Source: Pseudomonadota bacterium (GTDB lineage Bacteria > Pseudomonadota > Alphaproteobacteria > Rhizobiales > Rhizobiaceae). Taken from it: a stretch of DNA of 64,000 nucleotides. The notes beneath the pieces were generated by a model. It was not told where the DNA came from. It searched no databases and saw only the letters and a program-made list of their open reading frames with translations. Positions 41,860-49,130 of this stretch are shown piece after piece (position 1 is the stretch's first letter; each line of letters starts with the position of its first letter). The position numbers and the translations under genes were made by a program. The stretch is taken from positions 1-64,000 of the forward strand of contig JAEWLS010000048.1 in assembly GCA_023457435.1 (NCBI GenBank), written 5' to 3'.

Positions 41860-42500
41860 GGCGCTATCTCCACCAGCGGTATCGTCGGGATGTGGCCGGC
41901 GGCGAAGGCCGAGACGCTGACAGCGAGCTGGTCGATGTCGAAGCGGACCGGCACATCGAACTCGAACCCGGCCTGCACCAGCTTCGACGCGGCCGGCACG
42001 TTGCCGGGCGTGAAGGTCACGGTGCCGGTCGTGGCGTCGACGGTGAAATGCGTGCCGGCGCTGCGCTCGACGCCGTCGACCGCGACGCGCACAGTGCCCG
42101 CCACCGGCTTGTCGATGCGGCGCACATAGGCGTCGTCGCCCTCGCCGTAGGTCTTCACCAGCTGGAACGCCGCGGCCGTGCCGTCGCCGGTGCCAATCGC
42201 CTGGTCGAAGGCGGTGACTGGCTGCCCCGGCTTGAGCGAGTTCATGTCGAACGGGTCGCGGAAGCGGAAGCCGTGCAGGCTGCCGCGCCGGGCCTCGAAG
42301 AAAGCGACGATGTCGTACAGATCCGACAGCGAGCGCACGCCGGTGCCGGCGTCGTAGCGCCGCCGCGAGCCGGAAAAGCGCTGGTTGCGCTTCTCGCGGC
42401 CCGAGGTCAGCAACACGATCTCGTTGCGCCGCTCCGGGCCGCCGGTCGCCCCGAACGACACGTCGGTCGGGAACCGCACCTCATGGAAGGCTGATGGCAT
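41856..42500 (-). CDS. GTA gp12-like DUF2460 protein (TIGR02217 family)
   Basis: 214 residues. Family start SAFHEVRFPTDVSFGATGGPERRNEIVLL is clear, followed by RYDAGTGVRSLSDLYDIVAFFEARRGSLHGFRFRDPFD, the DUF2460 signature. It is a distal tail component, conserved in all RcGTA-type clusters. The ATG at 42500 gives the family's usual ~210 residues. It overlaps the DUF2163 gene by four bases and follows the tape-measure-like gene by seven bases. Confidence 0.93.
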   Translation of the reverse strand: MPSAFHEVRFPTDVSFGATGGPERRNEIVLLTSGREKRNQRFSGSRRRYDAGTGVRSLSDLYDIVAFFEARRGSLHGFRFRDPFDMNSLKPGQPVTAFDQAIGTGDGTAAAFQLVKTYGEGDDAYVRRIDKPVAGTVRVAVDGVERSAGTHFTVDATTGTVTFTPGNVPAASKLVQAGFEFDVPVRFDIDQLAVSVSAFAAGHIPTIPLVEIAP

Positions 42501-42507
42501 GGCGACC

Positions 42508-43062
42508 TCACAATGTCCTGGCGCCGCGGCGCACGGCGCGCGCCAGCATGCCGGTGATCTGCGCCTCGGATTTGCGGAACGACGCCGCGTCGGGCGTCGA
42601 GACGTTGAACACGACGCTGACCGGAGACCCGCCTCCCGGCGCGCCGATGCCGAGCCTCCCGTCCGGCCCGCGCGCCAGCGGCACGATCGCCTCGGGCCCG
42701 GCCTCGCCCATCAGGCCGGTGCCGCCGCGCATCGGGAAATAGGTCGGCGCCGAAACGACGCCGCCGCCGGCAAACGGCACGACGCCGCCCTTGGCGAAGC
42801 CGGTGATGCCGCCCACCAGCCCCGAGAACAGCCCGTTGAGCAGCCCGCTCAGCGGCTTCAGCCCCTGCCCGAGCGCCATAGAGGCGAGGTTGAGCGCCAG
42901 CCGCCGCAACACGTCGTCGAGCGACCTGCCGCTCACCGCCGCGCCGCGCATGGCCGACGTCAGCTGCGTTCCGAACCCTTCGGCCAGGGATCGCAGATTC
43001 TGCAGCGAATTCTCCAGCGCCGTCGTGTCGGCCCTGATCTCGAAGGTGGCCGGCTCGGCCAT
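42508..43062 (-). CDS. GTA gp11-like tail tape-measure-like protein
   Basis: 184 residues from the second ATG (43062), placed by the GGAGG ribosome-binding site; a Met two codons upstream is possible. Helical and Gly-rich, with FAKGGVVPFAGGGVVSAPTYFPM, TGLMGEAGPEAIVPLARGPDG and VVFNVSTPD, matching short tape-measure ends. The short length fits the short GTA tail (RcGTA gp11 is about 220). The hydrophobic glycine-rich C-terminal region may insert in the recipient membrane. It follows the chaperone gene by two bases. Confidence 0.85.
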   Translation of the reverse strand: MAEPATFEIRADTTALENSLQNLRSLAEGFGTQLTSAMRGAAVSGRSLDDVLRRLALNLASMALGQGLKPLSGLLNGLFSGLVGGITGFAKGGVVPFAGGGVVSAPTYFPMRGGTGLMGEAGPEAIVPLARGPDGRLGIGAPGGGSPVSVVFNVSTPDAASFRKSEAQITGMLARAVRRGARTL

Positions 43063-43064
43063 GT

Positions 43065-43283
43065 TCATCCTCCACGGTCGGGAAATCGCATCATCAGTCC
43101 GGCGAGCGACGCGCGGTCGGGCGGCGGCGCGTATCCGCCGCCGTGCGCCTTCCACGCCGCGGCCAGTTCGGCCGGCGTCATCGTCCAGAAGTGCTCGGGC
43201 GGAAGCCGCAGCACGCCGAGGCCGAACGCCATCGCCGCTTCCCAGGGAAACGGCGGCGCTTGGCCGGCGGCTGCGGCTCTCAA
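43065..43283 (-). CDS. GTA gp10.1-like tail assembly chaperone (rcc01693-type)
   Basis: 72 residues starting at a TTG (43283) that overlaps the preceding TGA as TTGA. Contains FPWEAAMAFGLGVLRLPPEHFWTMTPAELAAAW, the signature of this very small GTA tail protein, and ends in MRFPDRGG. It is thought to act with gp10 as a tail assembly chaperone for the tape measure, like gpG/gpT. The TTG start is supported by the coupling and by the family's hallmark N-terminus. Confidence 0.85.
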   Translation of the reverse strand: MRAAAAGQAPPFPWEAAMAFGLGVLRLPPEHFWTMTPAELAAAWKAHGGGYAPPPDRASLAGLMMRFPDRGG

Positions 43284-43615
43284 GAGTTTTGCGGCTGCTC
43301 CGGTCCGCCGCCGAACGTGGCGGTGAGGAGTTCGGCGACGATCGCCGCGAAGCCGGCGACCCCGTCCTCATGGTGCATGGCGAGCACCTCGGTGTCGGAC
43401 GCCGTCGCGCCGGCGCCGCGCAGCCCGGCACCGATCACCCTGGCGATGTCGCCGGCCGAGAGCCTGCCCGAGCCGAAGCGCTCGACCAGCGCGCCGAGAT
43501 CCTGTGCGGCGAACGCCGCCTCGAGCTCGGCCAGCGCGCCGAGCGTCAGCCGGAGCCGATGCTCGCGGCCGTCGAGCATCGCGACGATCTCGCCGCGTCT
43601 GCGGTTCGGCTGCAT
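43280..43615 (-). CDS. GTA gp10-like tail assembly chaperone (PF11836-type)
   Basis: 111 residues from the ATG at 43615. NRRRGEIVAMLDGREHRLRLTLGALAELEAAF and LVERFGSGRLSAGDIARVIGAGLRGAGA match the GTA/phage TAC_11-type family. It is all-helical and cytosolic, with a GGGPEQPQ tail. It probably keeps tape-measure or tail protein soluble before assembly. It starts at the last base of the major-tail-protein frame, and gp10.1 follows with the TTGA overlap. Confidence 0.9.
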   Translation of the reverse strand: MQPNRRRGEIVAMLDGREHRLRLTLGALAELEAAFAAQDLGALVERFGSGRLSAGDIARVIGAGLRGAGATASDTEVLAMHHEDGVAGFAAIVAELLTATFGGGPEQPQNS

Positions 43616-44027
43616 CACGCCGCCTCGAACGAAATCTGGCCGGCCGATTCCAGCGCGATCTCGAAGGCGACCTCGCCGTCGTGGCTGCCGGAATATTCCA
43701 GCGCGGTCACCTGGAACGGCCCCTCGACCACGCCGAAGTCGGGGATCGCCAGCTGCCAGCCGGTGATCGCACCATCGAAGAAGTTCTGGCGGATCAGCCC
43801 GTCCGACGCCGCGTCCTTGAAGATGCCGCTGCCCGACAGGGCGGCGCGGCGCACGCCGCTGCCGGCCAGCAGCTCGCGCCAGCGCCCGGCCGAATCGGCG
43901 TCGGTGATGTCGACCGTCTCGCTGTTGAAGGCGAGCTTCTTCGTCCTCAGCCCAGCCACGGTGGTGAAGCTGCCAAGCCCGTCGGAATCGAGCTTGAGCA
44001 GCAGGTCCTTGCCTTCTGCGCAACCAT
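43615..44027 (-). pseudogene. GTA gp9-like major tail protein with a 1-base deletion
   Basis: The ATG at 44027 gives MVAQK, then the frame breaks at about 44011-44013: AAG-GC-AAG where the expected codon is GGC (KGKDLLLKLDSDG is the family N-terminus). From there the sequence reads in the other frame as KDLLLKLDSDGLGSFTTVAGLRTKKLAF, continuing to the normal end (114 residues after the internal GTG at 43959). One G is missing. Without the repair the protein is not made from the ATG; the upstream frame is open to the previous stop but has no good start. Either a sequencing error or a true inactivation. Confidence 0.8.
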
Positions 44028-44094
44028 TCTGATTTCCTGTGATTCTAGAGGGGACCGCGACTAGGCGGTTCGGCTCGCCACTTGCAGGCGATCC

Positions 44095-44508
44095 TCATGG
44101 AGTTGCGGGTTCGGTCACCGCGCGGAAACGCAGCATCCCGTGATGCACGTCGAGATCTTCGTCGAAGATCACGTCCAAGAACTCGAGCCGCAGGTTGACG
44201 AGCCTGTGCTCCTCGAGGTCGAGCCCGGAATCGTGGATGCGCGCGGCGATCGCCTCGACCAGCTCGTGCGTCTCCTTCTTGCCGCGCCCCTTCGACCAGA
44301 CATGCAGAGTGATCAGCTGCTCGGTGCCGCTTTCCGTGCCGGTGCCCCAGTCGTAGACGCTGGTGCGGCCGAAGGTGACATACGGAAACGGCACGTTCGG
44401 CGGCGTATGGTCGTAGACGCGCACGCCGCCGAGGAGGCCTGTCAGCCCGGCGTCGCCGGCGAGCGCGGCGTGGATCGCCGTCTGCAGCTCAGCCACCGCG
44501 CTGCTCAT
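44095..44508 (-). CDS. GTA gp8-like tail completion protein (DUF3168)
   Basis: 137 residues. Family signature HAALAGDAGLTGLLGGVRVYDHTPPNVPFPYVTFGRTSVYD, followed by GTEQLITLHVWSKGRGKKETHELVEAIAARIHDSGL, typical of DUF3168 proteins that cap the connector/tail joint. Start ATG at 44508. The gene runs up to 67 bases before the frameshifted gp9 start. The short ORF 44489-44665 overlaps its 5' end by 20 bases. Confidence 0.92.
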   Translation of the reverse strand: MSSAVAELQTAIHAALAGDAGLTGLLGGVRVYDHTPPNVPFPYVTFGRTSVYDWGTGTESGTEQLITLHVWSKGRGKKETHELVEAIAARIHDSGLDLEEHRLVNLRLEFLDVIFDEDLDVHHGMLRFRAVTEPATP

Positions 44509-44665
44509 CACGCCCCTCCTCCGTCTGCCGGGTCTCCGGGCGGCGCTTGTCCGCCGCACGCTCGCGCTTCTTGCGAGTCACGAGAGCCCTGTCCGCCTCA
44601 TTGTGCGCGCGCCAGCGCAGCGCCTGCAACAGGCCGTCGAGGGTCAGGCGCATGGAAACGTTCAT
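44489..44665 (-). CDS. Short basic ORF between gp7 and gp8, 58 aa
   Basis: 58 residues: MNVSMRLTLDGLLQALRW then an Arg/Lys-rich tail (KKRERAADKRRPETRQTEEG). An AAGGAGA ribosome-binding site precedes the ATG at 44665, which overlaps the gp7 stop as ATGA, so it is probably translated. I do not recognise a family. A conserved hydrophobic helix (5-18) followed by a disordered tail suggests an assembly helper or just a small accessory gene of rhizobial GTAs. Confidence 0.6.
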   Translation of the reverse strand: MNVSMRLTLDGLLQALRWRAHNEADRALVTRKKRERAADKRRPETRQTEEGRDEQRGG

Positions 44666-44997
44666 CGGCCTGTCTCCTTCGTCGTGCAGACGAGGTAGCG
44701 CCCCGTCTCGTCGGGGTCGATCGCCGTCAGTATGGCGAAGGCGCGCTCGCCGCGGACGAAGCGCATGCCGCTCCTGAGCCCGGCGCGACTGCGCAGGGTC
44801 ATGCGGTGCGTCGCCTCCTCGAGCGTCTGGCTCGCGCCGAAGCCGGCCCTGGCGGACAGCGGCTCGACGCGCGCGAAGACCACGCCGATCTCCTCCCATG
44901 CCTGCATGTGCCCGCCCATCCCGTCTGCCGTCAGTTCGGCCTGCTGCAGCGACAGTTCGGTGCGGAACCTGCCGGGATCGATGAACTCGGTCCTCAT
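44662..44997 (-). CDS. GTA gp7-like head closure/head-tail adaptor protein
   Basis: 111 residues. DPGRFRTELSLQQAELTADGMGGHMQAWEEIGVVFARVEPLSA is the head-tail adaptor family N-terminus, followed by ATHRMTLRSRAGLRSGMRFVRG and AILTAIDPDETGRYLVCTTKE. It closes the head pore and connects to the tail. It overlaps the connector gene stop by four bases and the next small ORF by four. Length and family layout are normal. Confidence 0.93.
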   Translation of the reverse strand: MRTEFIDPGRFRTELSLQQAELTADGMGGHMQAWEEIGVVFARVEPLSARAGFGASQTLEEATHRMTLRSRAGLRSGMRFVRGERAFAILTAIDPDETGRYLVCTTKETGR

Positions 44998-45566
44998 GCC
45001 AGCCTCCGCGGCGTGTAGGCCCGGATCAGCCGGCGATAGGTGTCGGGCAGCGACACGGGCTGGGCGTCGGCGCCGTAGCTGGCGCGGAACTCGAACCAGT
45101 GCGCCACCAGCGTCAGCACCGCGCGCTTCAGGAGGTCGGGGACGTCGGTGCCCGCCTCGCCGTGGCCGGCGACGAAGTCGACCTCGATGCCGTTCATCGT
45201 GCGCATGCGCTCTGGCCGCACGTTGAAGTGCAGCCGCGCCGGCGTCGAGACGAGATCCGCCTCGTAGTCCTCCGGCGGCACCAGCGAAGCCTCGCCGTCG
45301 GCGCCGTAGATCGTCACCGACGCGATCTCCTTCACCGGCCCGCGGCGAAGCAGCAGCGTGCCGGAAGGGGGCAGTGCGTCGACCGCGAGCCGCCAGCCCT
45401 GGTCGATCATCGCCACGCCGGTGGTCGCCTCGACCTCCTCGCTCGCGGCGCGGATCAGCCCGGCGATCAAATCGTCCTCGCTGTCATGGTCGAGGCGCAG
45501 GTTTGCCTTGGCCTCGGCCAGGGTCACCGGCTCCGCCCCGGGCGGAATCGTTCTGAAGAGCGTCAT
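44994..45566 (-). CDS. GTA gp6-like head-tail connector protein
   Basis: 190 residues from the ATG at 45566 (GAGG ribosome-binding site). PPGAEPVTLAEAKANLRLDHDSEDDLIAGLIRAASEEVEATTGVAM is the gp6-type connector helical bundle. Then SVTIYGADGEASLVPPEDYEAD and, near the end, DVPDLLKRAVLTLVAHWFEFRAS. It forms the ring below the portal. Two strong hairpins separate it from the capsid gene, suggesting a change in expression level between head structure and connector. Confidence 0.93.
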   Translation of the reverse strand: MTLFRTIPPGAEPVTLAEAKANLRLDHDSEDDLIAGLIRAASEEVEATTGVAMIDQGWRLAVDALPPSGTLLLRRGPVKEIASVTIYGADGEASLVPPEDYEADLVSTPARLHFNVRPERMRTMNGIEVDFVAGHGEAGTDVPDLLKRAVLTLVAHWFEFRASYGADAQPVSLPDTYRRLIRAYTPRRLA

Positions 45567-45593
45567 TGAACCTCGCATGTCTGGAAAGAGGGT

Positions 45594-45657
45594 GGCGGCA
45601 TCGGGCGGAGGAGGCTCCCGATGCCGCCTGGCGCGGCGCGCGAGGGGTACGCGCGCC
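45594..45657 (-). terminator. Two tandem hairpins downstream of the major capsid gene
   Basis: Hairpin 1: GGCGCGCG/CGCGCGCC, 8-bp stem, loop of 7 (45635-45657). Hairpin 2: GGCGGCATCGGG/CCCGATGCCGCC, 12-bp perfect stem with loop of 11 (45594-45628). They lie in the 138-base gap after the capsid stop, before the connector start. No T-run follows. They may partially terminate or protect capsid mRNA, giving more capsid than connector. Confidence 0.7.
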
Positions 45658-45704
45658 ACGATTTCTACGGCGCTTAGCAGCAAGCGGGTCCGTCGCCGGA
45701 TTTC

Positions 45705-46979
45705 TCAGTTGCCGAAACTCAGCAGCTTGATCGCGTCGAAATCCTGCACACCGCCGCCCACGCGCTTGGTCGTGTAGAAGAGGACGAACGGCTTGGCGGA
45801 ATACGGATCTCGCATCACGCGAACGCCGGTGCGGTCGACGACGAGGTAGCCGCGCTGGAAATCGCCGAAGGCGATAGCCATCGCGTCCGCGGCGATGTCC
45901 GGCATGTCCTCGGCCTCGACGACCGGGAAGCCGGCAAGCATGGCGCGCGCGCCGGGGGCGGCAGGCGGCATCCACAGATAGTTGCCGTCACCGTCCTTGA
46001 GCTTGCGCACCGCGGCCTGGGTCTTGCGGTTCATGACGAAGCTGGCGTTCTGCCGGTAGCCGGCCTTCAGCGCGTAGATCAGGTCGATAAGCACATCCGA
46101 CGGGTTGGATGCCGGGAAGGCGGCGTCGACGCCGGTCTTGATGAAGCCGATCTTGTCCCAGGCCCAGGAGCCTTCGGCCACCTGGTCGTAGTCGAGGAAG
46201 CCGCGCGGCTTGTTGGTGCCGTTCCCGCTGACGAAGGCCGCGCCCTCCTGCTCGGCGAACGCGGTCTCGATCTCGGCCGCGATCCAGGAATCGAGGTCGA
46301 CGACCGAATCCTCCAGCAGTGACGGCGTCGCCGCCGGCATGGCGTAGAGTTCGGCCGTCGGGAAGGCGAGCTCGTCGAGCGTCGGCGTGTTCGTCTTCGG
46401 CCGGCTCGCCGTCTCGCCGACCCAGCCGACGGCAAAGCCGCTGACCGCGAACGGCTTCTTCAGCACGGCGGTCGAGACCTGCCGGACCGTCGCGATCGAG
46501 CGGATCGGCGAGATCGCCGCGAGACGCCGGCCGATTTCGTGCTCGATCTCGTCCGGAACCAGATAGCCGCCGTCGGCTGGCGTGCCGAAGCTCATGTCCT
46601 TCGCTTCGAGTGCACGAAGTGCGCGCTCGTCGCCCTGGCGCATGTAGGCGTGGAACGCGTGCTTGTGCTCGCTGGCGATGCCCTCGCGTTCGTCGCGGTC
46701 GAGTGCCGGCCGCGCCTTCTTGAGGACCAGCCGGTCCATCGCCCTCTTCTGCTCGTCGAGCGCCTTGCCGATGCGCTCGACCTTCTCGACGGTCAGCACG
46801 TCGGCGCCCATCTTGCCTTCGATTTCGGCGAGACGTTCGTCGTTCGCCTCGCGGAAGGCCGCGAAGCTTCCCATGAACTCCTCGAAGGCGCCTTTCAGCT
46901 CGTCGGCGCCCTTCGTCTCCGGCGCTGCCGGCAATGTCTCGTCGTTCGACGCGATGTCGTTCAAAGCGATGTCGTTCAT
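45705..46979 (-). CDS. HK97-family major capsid protein (GTA gp5-like)
   Basis: 424 residues from the ATG at 46979. N-terminal helical delta-domain (about 1-110, with LKGAFEEFMGSFAAFREANDERLAEIEGKM) is cleaved by the protease, then the HK97 fold: GGYLVPDEIEHEIGRRLAAISPIRSIATVRQV, EDSVVDLDSWIAAEIETAFAEQEGAAFVSGNG, NASFVMNRKTQAAVRKLKDGDGNYLW, FGDFQRGYLVVDRTGVRVMRDPYS. It forms the head shell. The length is typical. It is preceded by the protease gene with a four-base overlap. Confidence 0.96.
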   Translation of the reverse strand: MNDIALNDIASNDETLPAAPETKGADELKGAFEEFMGSFAAFREANDERLAEIEGKMGADVLTVEKVERIGKALDEQKRAMDRLVLKKARPALDRDEREGIASEHKHAFHAYMRQGDERALRALEAKDMSFGTPADGGYLVPDEIEHEIGRRLAAISPIRSIATVRQVSTAVLKKPFAVSGFAVGWVGETASRPKTNTPTLDELAFPTAELYAMPAATPSLLEDSVVDLDSWIAAEIETAFAEQEGAAFVSGNGTNKPRGFLDYDQVAEGSWAWDKIGFIKTGVDAAFPASNPSDVLIDLIYALKAGYRQNASFVMNRKTQAAVRKLKDGDGNYLWMPPAAPGARAMLAGFPVVEAEDMPDIAADAMAIAFGDFQRGYLVVDRTGVRVMRDPYSAKPFVLFYTTKRVGGGVQDFDAIKLLSFGN

Positions 46980-47536
46980 CGTATGCGGTTCCTTTCGTTG
47001 ATCATCTTGGTTGCGCGGCGCATGGCTGTGAGTAGCGCGCGGCCGTTCGGCGCGGTCTTCACGCCGCTGACGCGCGCCTCGGGGAGCATCGGGAAGGTGA
47101 CGACCGAGATCTCCCAAAGGTCGATTTCGGCGATGCGCCGTACGCCGGTCTTGGCGTCGGTCTTCGCCCGCACCGTGCGGAAGCCGATCGACAGCCCGTC
47201 CAGCGCCCCGTCCCGCATCAGCGCGTGCACCTCGCGGCCGCGCGCTGCGCCCAGCGACAGCCGGCCCTTCACGCGCAAACCGCGGGCGTCCTCGGCGACC
47301 TCGGCCCAGGTGCCGATGGGCTCGGCCGGGTCGTGCTGGAAGAGCATGCGGATGCTGCTTGCCCCGCGCTTGCCCAGCGACTTCGCGAATGCTCCGCGCT
47401 CGACCAGGTCGCGGCCGAGATCGACCTTGCCGAATAGGCTGGCATAGCCGTGAAAGGTCCCGTCCTCGCCCACCTCGGCGAGTTCGACACGCGCGAACTT
47501 GCGTTCGTCCGGGCCCAGAAGGCGCGTCCGCTTCAT
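46976..47536 (-). CDS. HK97-family prohead protease (GTA gp4-like)
   Basis: 186 residues from the ATG at 47536 (GGAG ribosome-binding site six bases upstream). FHGYASLFGKVDLGRDLVERGAF is the family start. The catalytic serine protease region includes MLFQHDPAEPIGTWAEV (His) and MRDGALDGLSIGFRTVRA (Ser in LSIGF), followed by DLWEISVVTFPMLPEA (Glu). It cuts the capsid delta domain. A second Met at 47548 is possible. It overlaps the capsid start by four bases. Confidence 0.94.
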   Translation of the reverse strand: MKRTRLLGPDERKFARVELAEVGEDGTFHGYASLFGKVDLGRDLVERGAFAKSLGKRGASSIRMLFQHDPAEPIGTWAEVAEDARGLRVKGRLSLGAARGREVHALMRDGALDGLSIGFRTVRAKTDAKTGVRRIAEIDLWEISVVTFPMLPEARVSGVKTAPNGRALLTAMRRATKMINERNRIR

Positions 47537-47630
47537 CGTCGTCTCCATGATCGAAAAATGCCCCGGAGGGCGGACATTCAGGCCCTCGCGGGGACCGGAG
47601 GCGCAGCGCCCTGCCGTCTGCGGGCCGGCC

Positions 47631-47942
47631 TCATCCGAACGGCCGGCTCCGTTCAATCGCTCTCAGCGCGAAGCCGATCGCCCACCAGGCGGAGAGGCTC
47701 GCCGCAGCCGAACCCATCAGCATCAGTTCCGCTCCGCTCATCGCCTGCGCGATGCCGAGTTCCTTGGCGATCTTCAGGCCGACCGTGCCGCCGAACACCA
47801 GGCCGCAGGCGGCACCGACGGCGAAGCGGATCGCCGCCTCGCGGCGTCCCGAAGGCAGCAGGTAGGCGAGCGAGATCGCCGAGCCGGCGATGGCGCCCGC
47901 GCCCTTGGCCAGCCACAGCCAGGCGGTTTCGTTGTCGGTCAT
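47631..47942 (-). CDS. GTA-associated small membrane protein (DUF6107-like)
   Basis: 103 residues from the ATG at 47942. Two to three hydrophobic helices (about 13-33, 45-65 and 72-93) with NETAWLWLAKGAGAIAGSAISLAYLLPSGRREAAIRFAVGAACGLVFGGTVG. In RcGTA-like clusters a similar small protein lies between portal and protease. Function is unknown; a membrane role in release or head assembly is possible. The portal gene precedes by four bases. Confidence 0.8.
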   Translation of the reverse strand: MTDNETAWLWLAKGAGAIAGSAISLAYLLPSGRREAAIRFAVGAACGLVFGGTVGLKIAKELGIAQAMSGAELMLMGSAAASLSAWWAIGFALRAIERSRPFG

Positions 47943-47946
47943 GGGG

Positions 47947-49119
47947 CTACTCCACGTTGCGCGGCGCATAGCCGACCGCTTCGCGCTTCTCGTCCTCGCT
48001 GAGGAAGCTCGCGCTTTCGACCCGCGACCAGATCAGGTTGCGTTCGAAGGCCAGGCCCTCGATCTGGTCCGTATCGAAGTCGAGCCTGAGGTCCTCGCCG
48101 AAGACCGGTCCCAGCCAGCCGGAGAGTTCGCCGGCAATGCGGGCCACCAGCGGCAGCACGGTGAGGCGGTAGAAGGCGCGGTTGGCCTCCTGGTAGTTCG
48201 AATAGGTGTTGTCGCCCTGGATGCCGAGCATCATCGGCGGCACGCCGCAGGCGAGCGCGATGTCGCGGGAGGCGGCGTTGCGCGCCTCGACGAAGTCCAT
48301 GTCCTTCGGCGTCAGTCCCATCGCCTTCCAGTCGAGCCCGCCTTCGAGCAGCATCGGCCGCCCGGCGCGCGTGGCGCCGGTGTAGCCCTCCTCCAGCTCG
48401 CTCTTCAGCCGCTGGAACTGGTCGTCGGTGAGGTTGGCGCCGTCCTTCGGCGCGTAGACCAGCGCGCCCGACGGCCGCGCCGAATTGTCGAGCAGCGCCT
48501 TGTTCCACCGCGCCGCCGCGTGGTGCAGGTCGAGCGCCGTCAGCGCCGCTTCGAGCGGCGGAAACCCGTAATGGTCGTCGAGCGGGTGGAACATGCGCAG
48601 GTGCAGCGCGCCGGTCGCGTCCTCGCCGCGCAGCGGCACGCGCCGCTTGGTCCGCCCGGTGCCGTAGTCGAGCGCCACCGGCCAGCCGGCCGCGTCGGCG
48701 ACGACGCTCACCCTGTCCGGCCGCAGCAGATGCAGCTCGCGCATGTCCGGCCCGGCCTCGACCAGCTCGACATAGGCGTTGCCGGACATCAGCATGTAGC
48801 CGTACAGCGCCTCCATGAAGGCATTGCCCGGCTGCCGCTGGTTCGGCGTCGCGAGCAGGTCGAGCAGCGGATGCTCGTGCAGTTCGTCCTCGCCCTGCCG
48901 CAGCGTCCATTTCATCCCGGCCGCCGCCTCGCAGACCAGGCGGACCGAGCGATGCGCCACCGGGTTGCGCATGTACCCGGCGCGCGCCAGCGCCGGGAAG
49001 TCGCGCCGCGTCCAGCTCGCCTCGCCCTGCGCGTGCAGCGCGACGAAGCCGGGGCTCGCATCCTTGCGTTCGGGCACGGCGATGCGTCCCCTGCGTGCGA
49101 AGGGCCAGTTCCAAGCCAT
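47947..49119 (-). CDS. Phage/GTA portal protein (gp3-like)
   Basis: 390 residues from the ATG at 49119. HK97-type portal: VAHRSVRLVCEAAAGMKWTLRQG, ATPNQRQPGNAFMEALYGYMLMSGNAYVELV, WKAMGLTPKDMDFVEARNAASRDIALACGVPPMMLGIQGDNTYSNYQEANRAFYR. The dodecameric ring channels DNA into the head. It follows the terminase stop by 11 bases. The length (390) is typical of GTA portals. Confidence 0.95.
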   Translation of the reverse strand: MAWNWPFARRGRIAVPERKDASPGFVALHAQGEASWTRRDFPALARAGYMRNPVAHRSVRLVCEAAAGMKWTLRQGEDELHEHPLLDLLATPNQRQPGNAFMEALYGYMLMSGNAYVELVEAGPDMRELHLLRPDRVSVVADAAGWPVALDYGTGRTKRRVPLRGEDATGALHLRMFHPLDDHYGFPPLEAALTALDLHHAAARWNKALLDNSARPSGALVYAPKDGANLTDDQFQRLKSELEEGYTGATRAGRPMLLEGGLDWKAMGLTPKDMDFVEARNAASRDIALACGVPPMMLGIQGDNTYSNYQEANRAFYRLTVLPLVARIAGELSGWLGPVFGEDLRLDFDTDQIEGLAFERNLIWSRVESASFLSEDEKREAVGYAPRNVE

Positions 49120-49130
49120 GTGAATATCCT

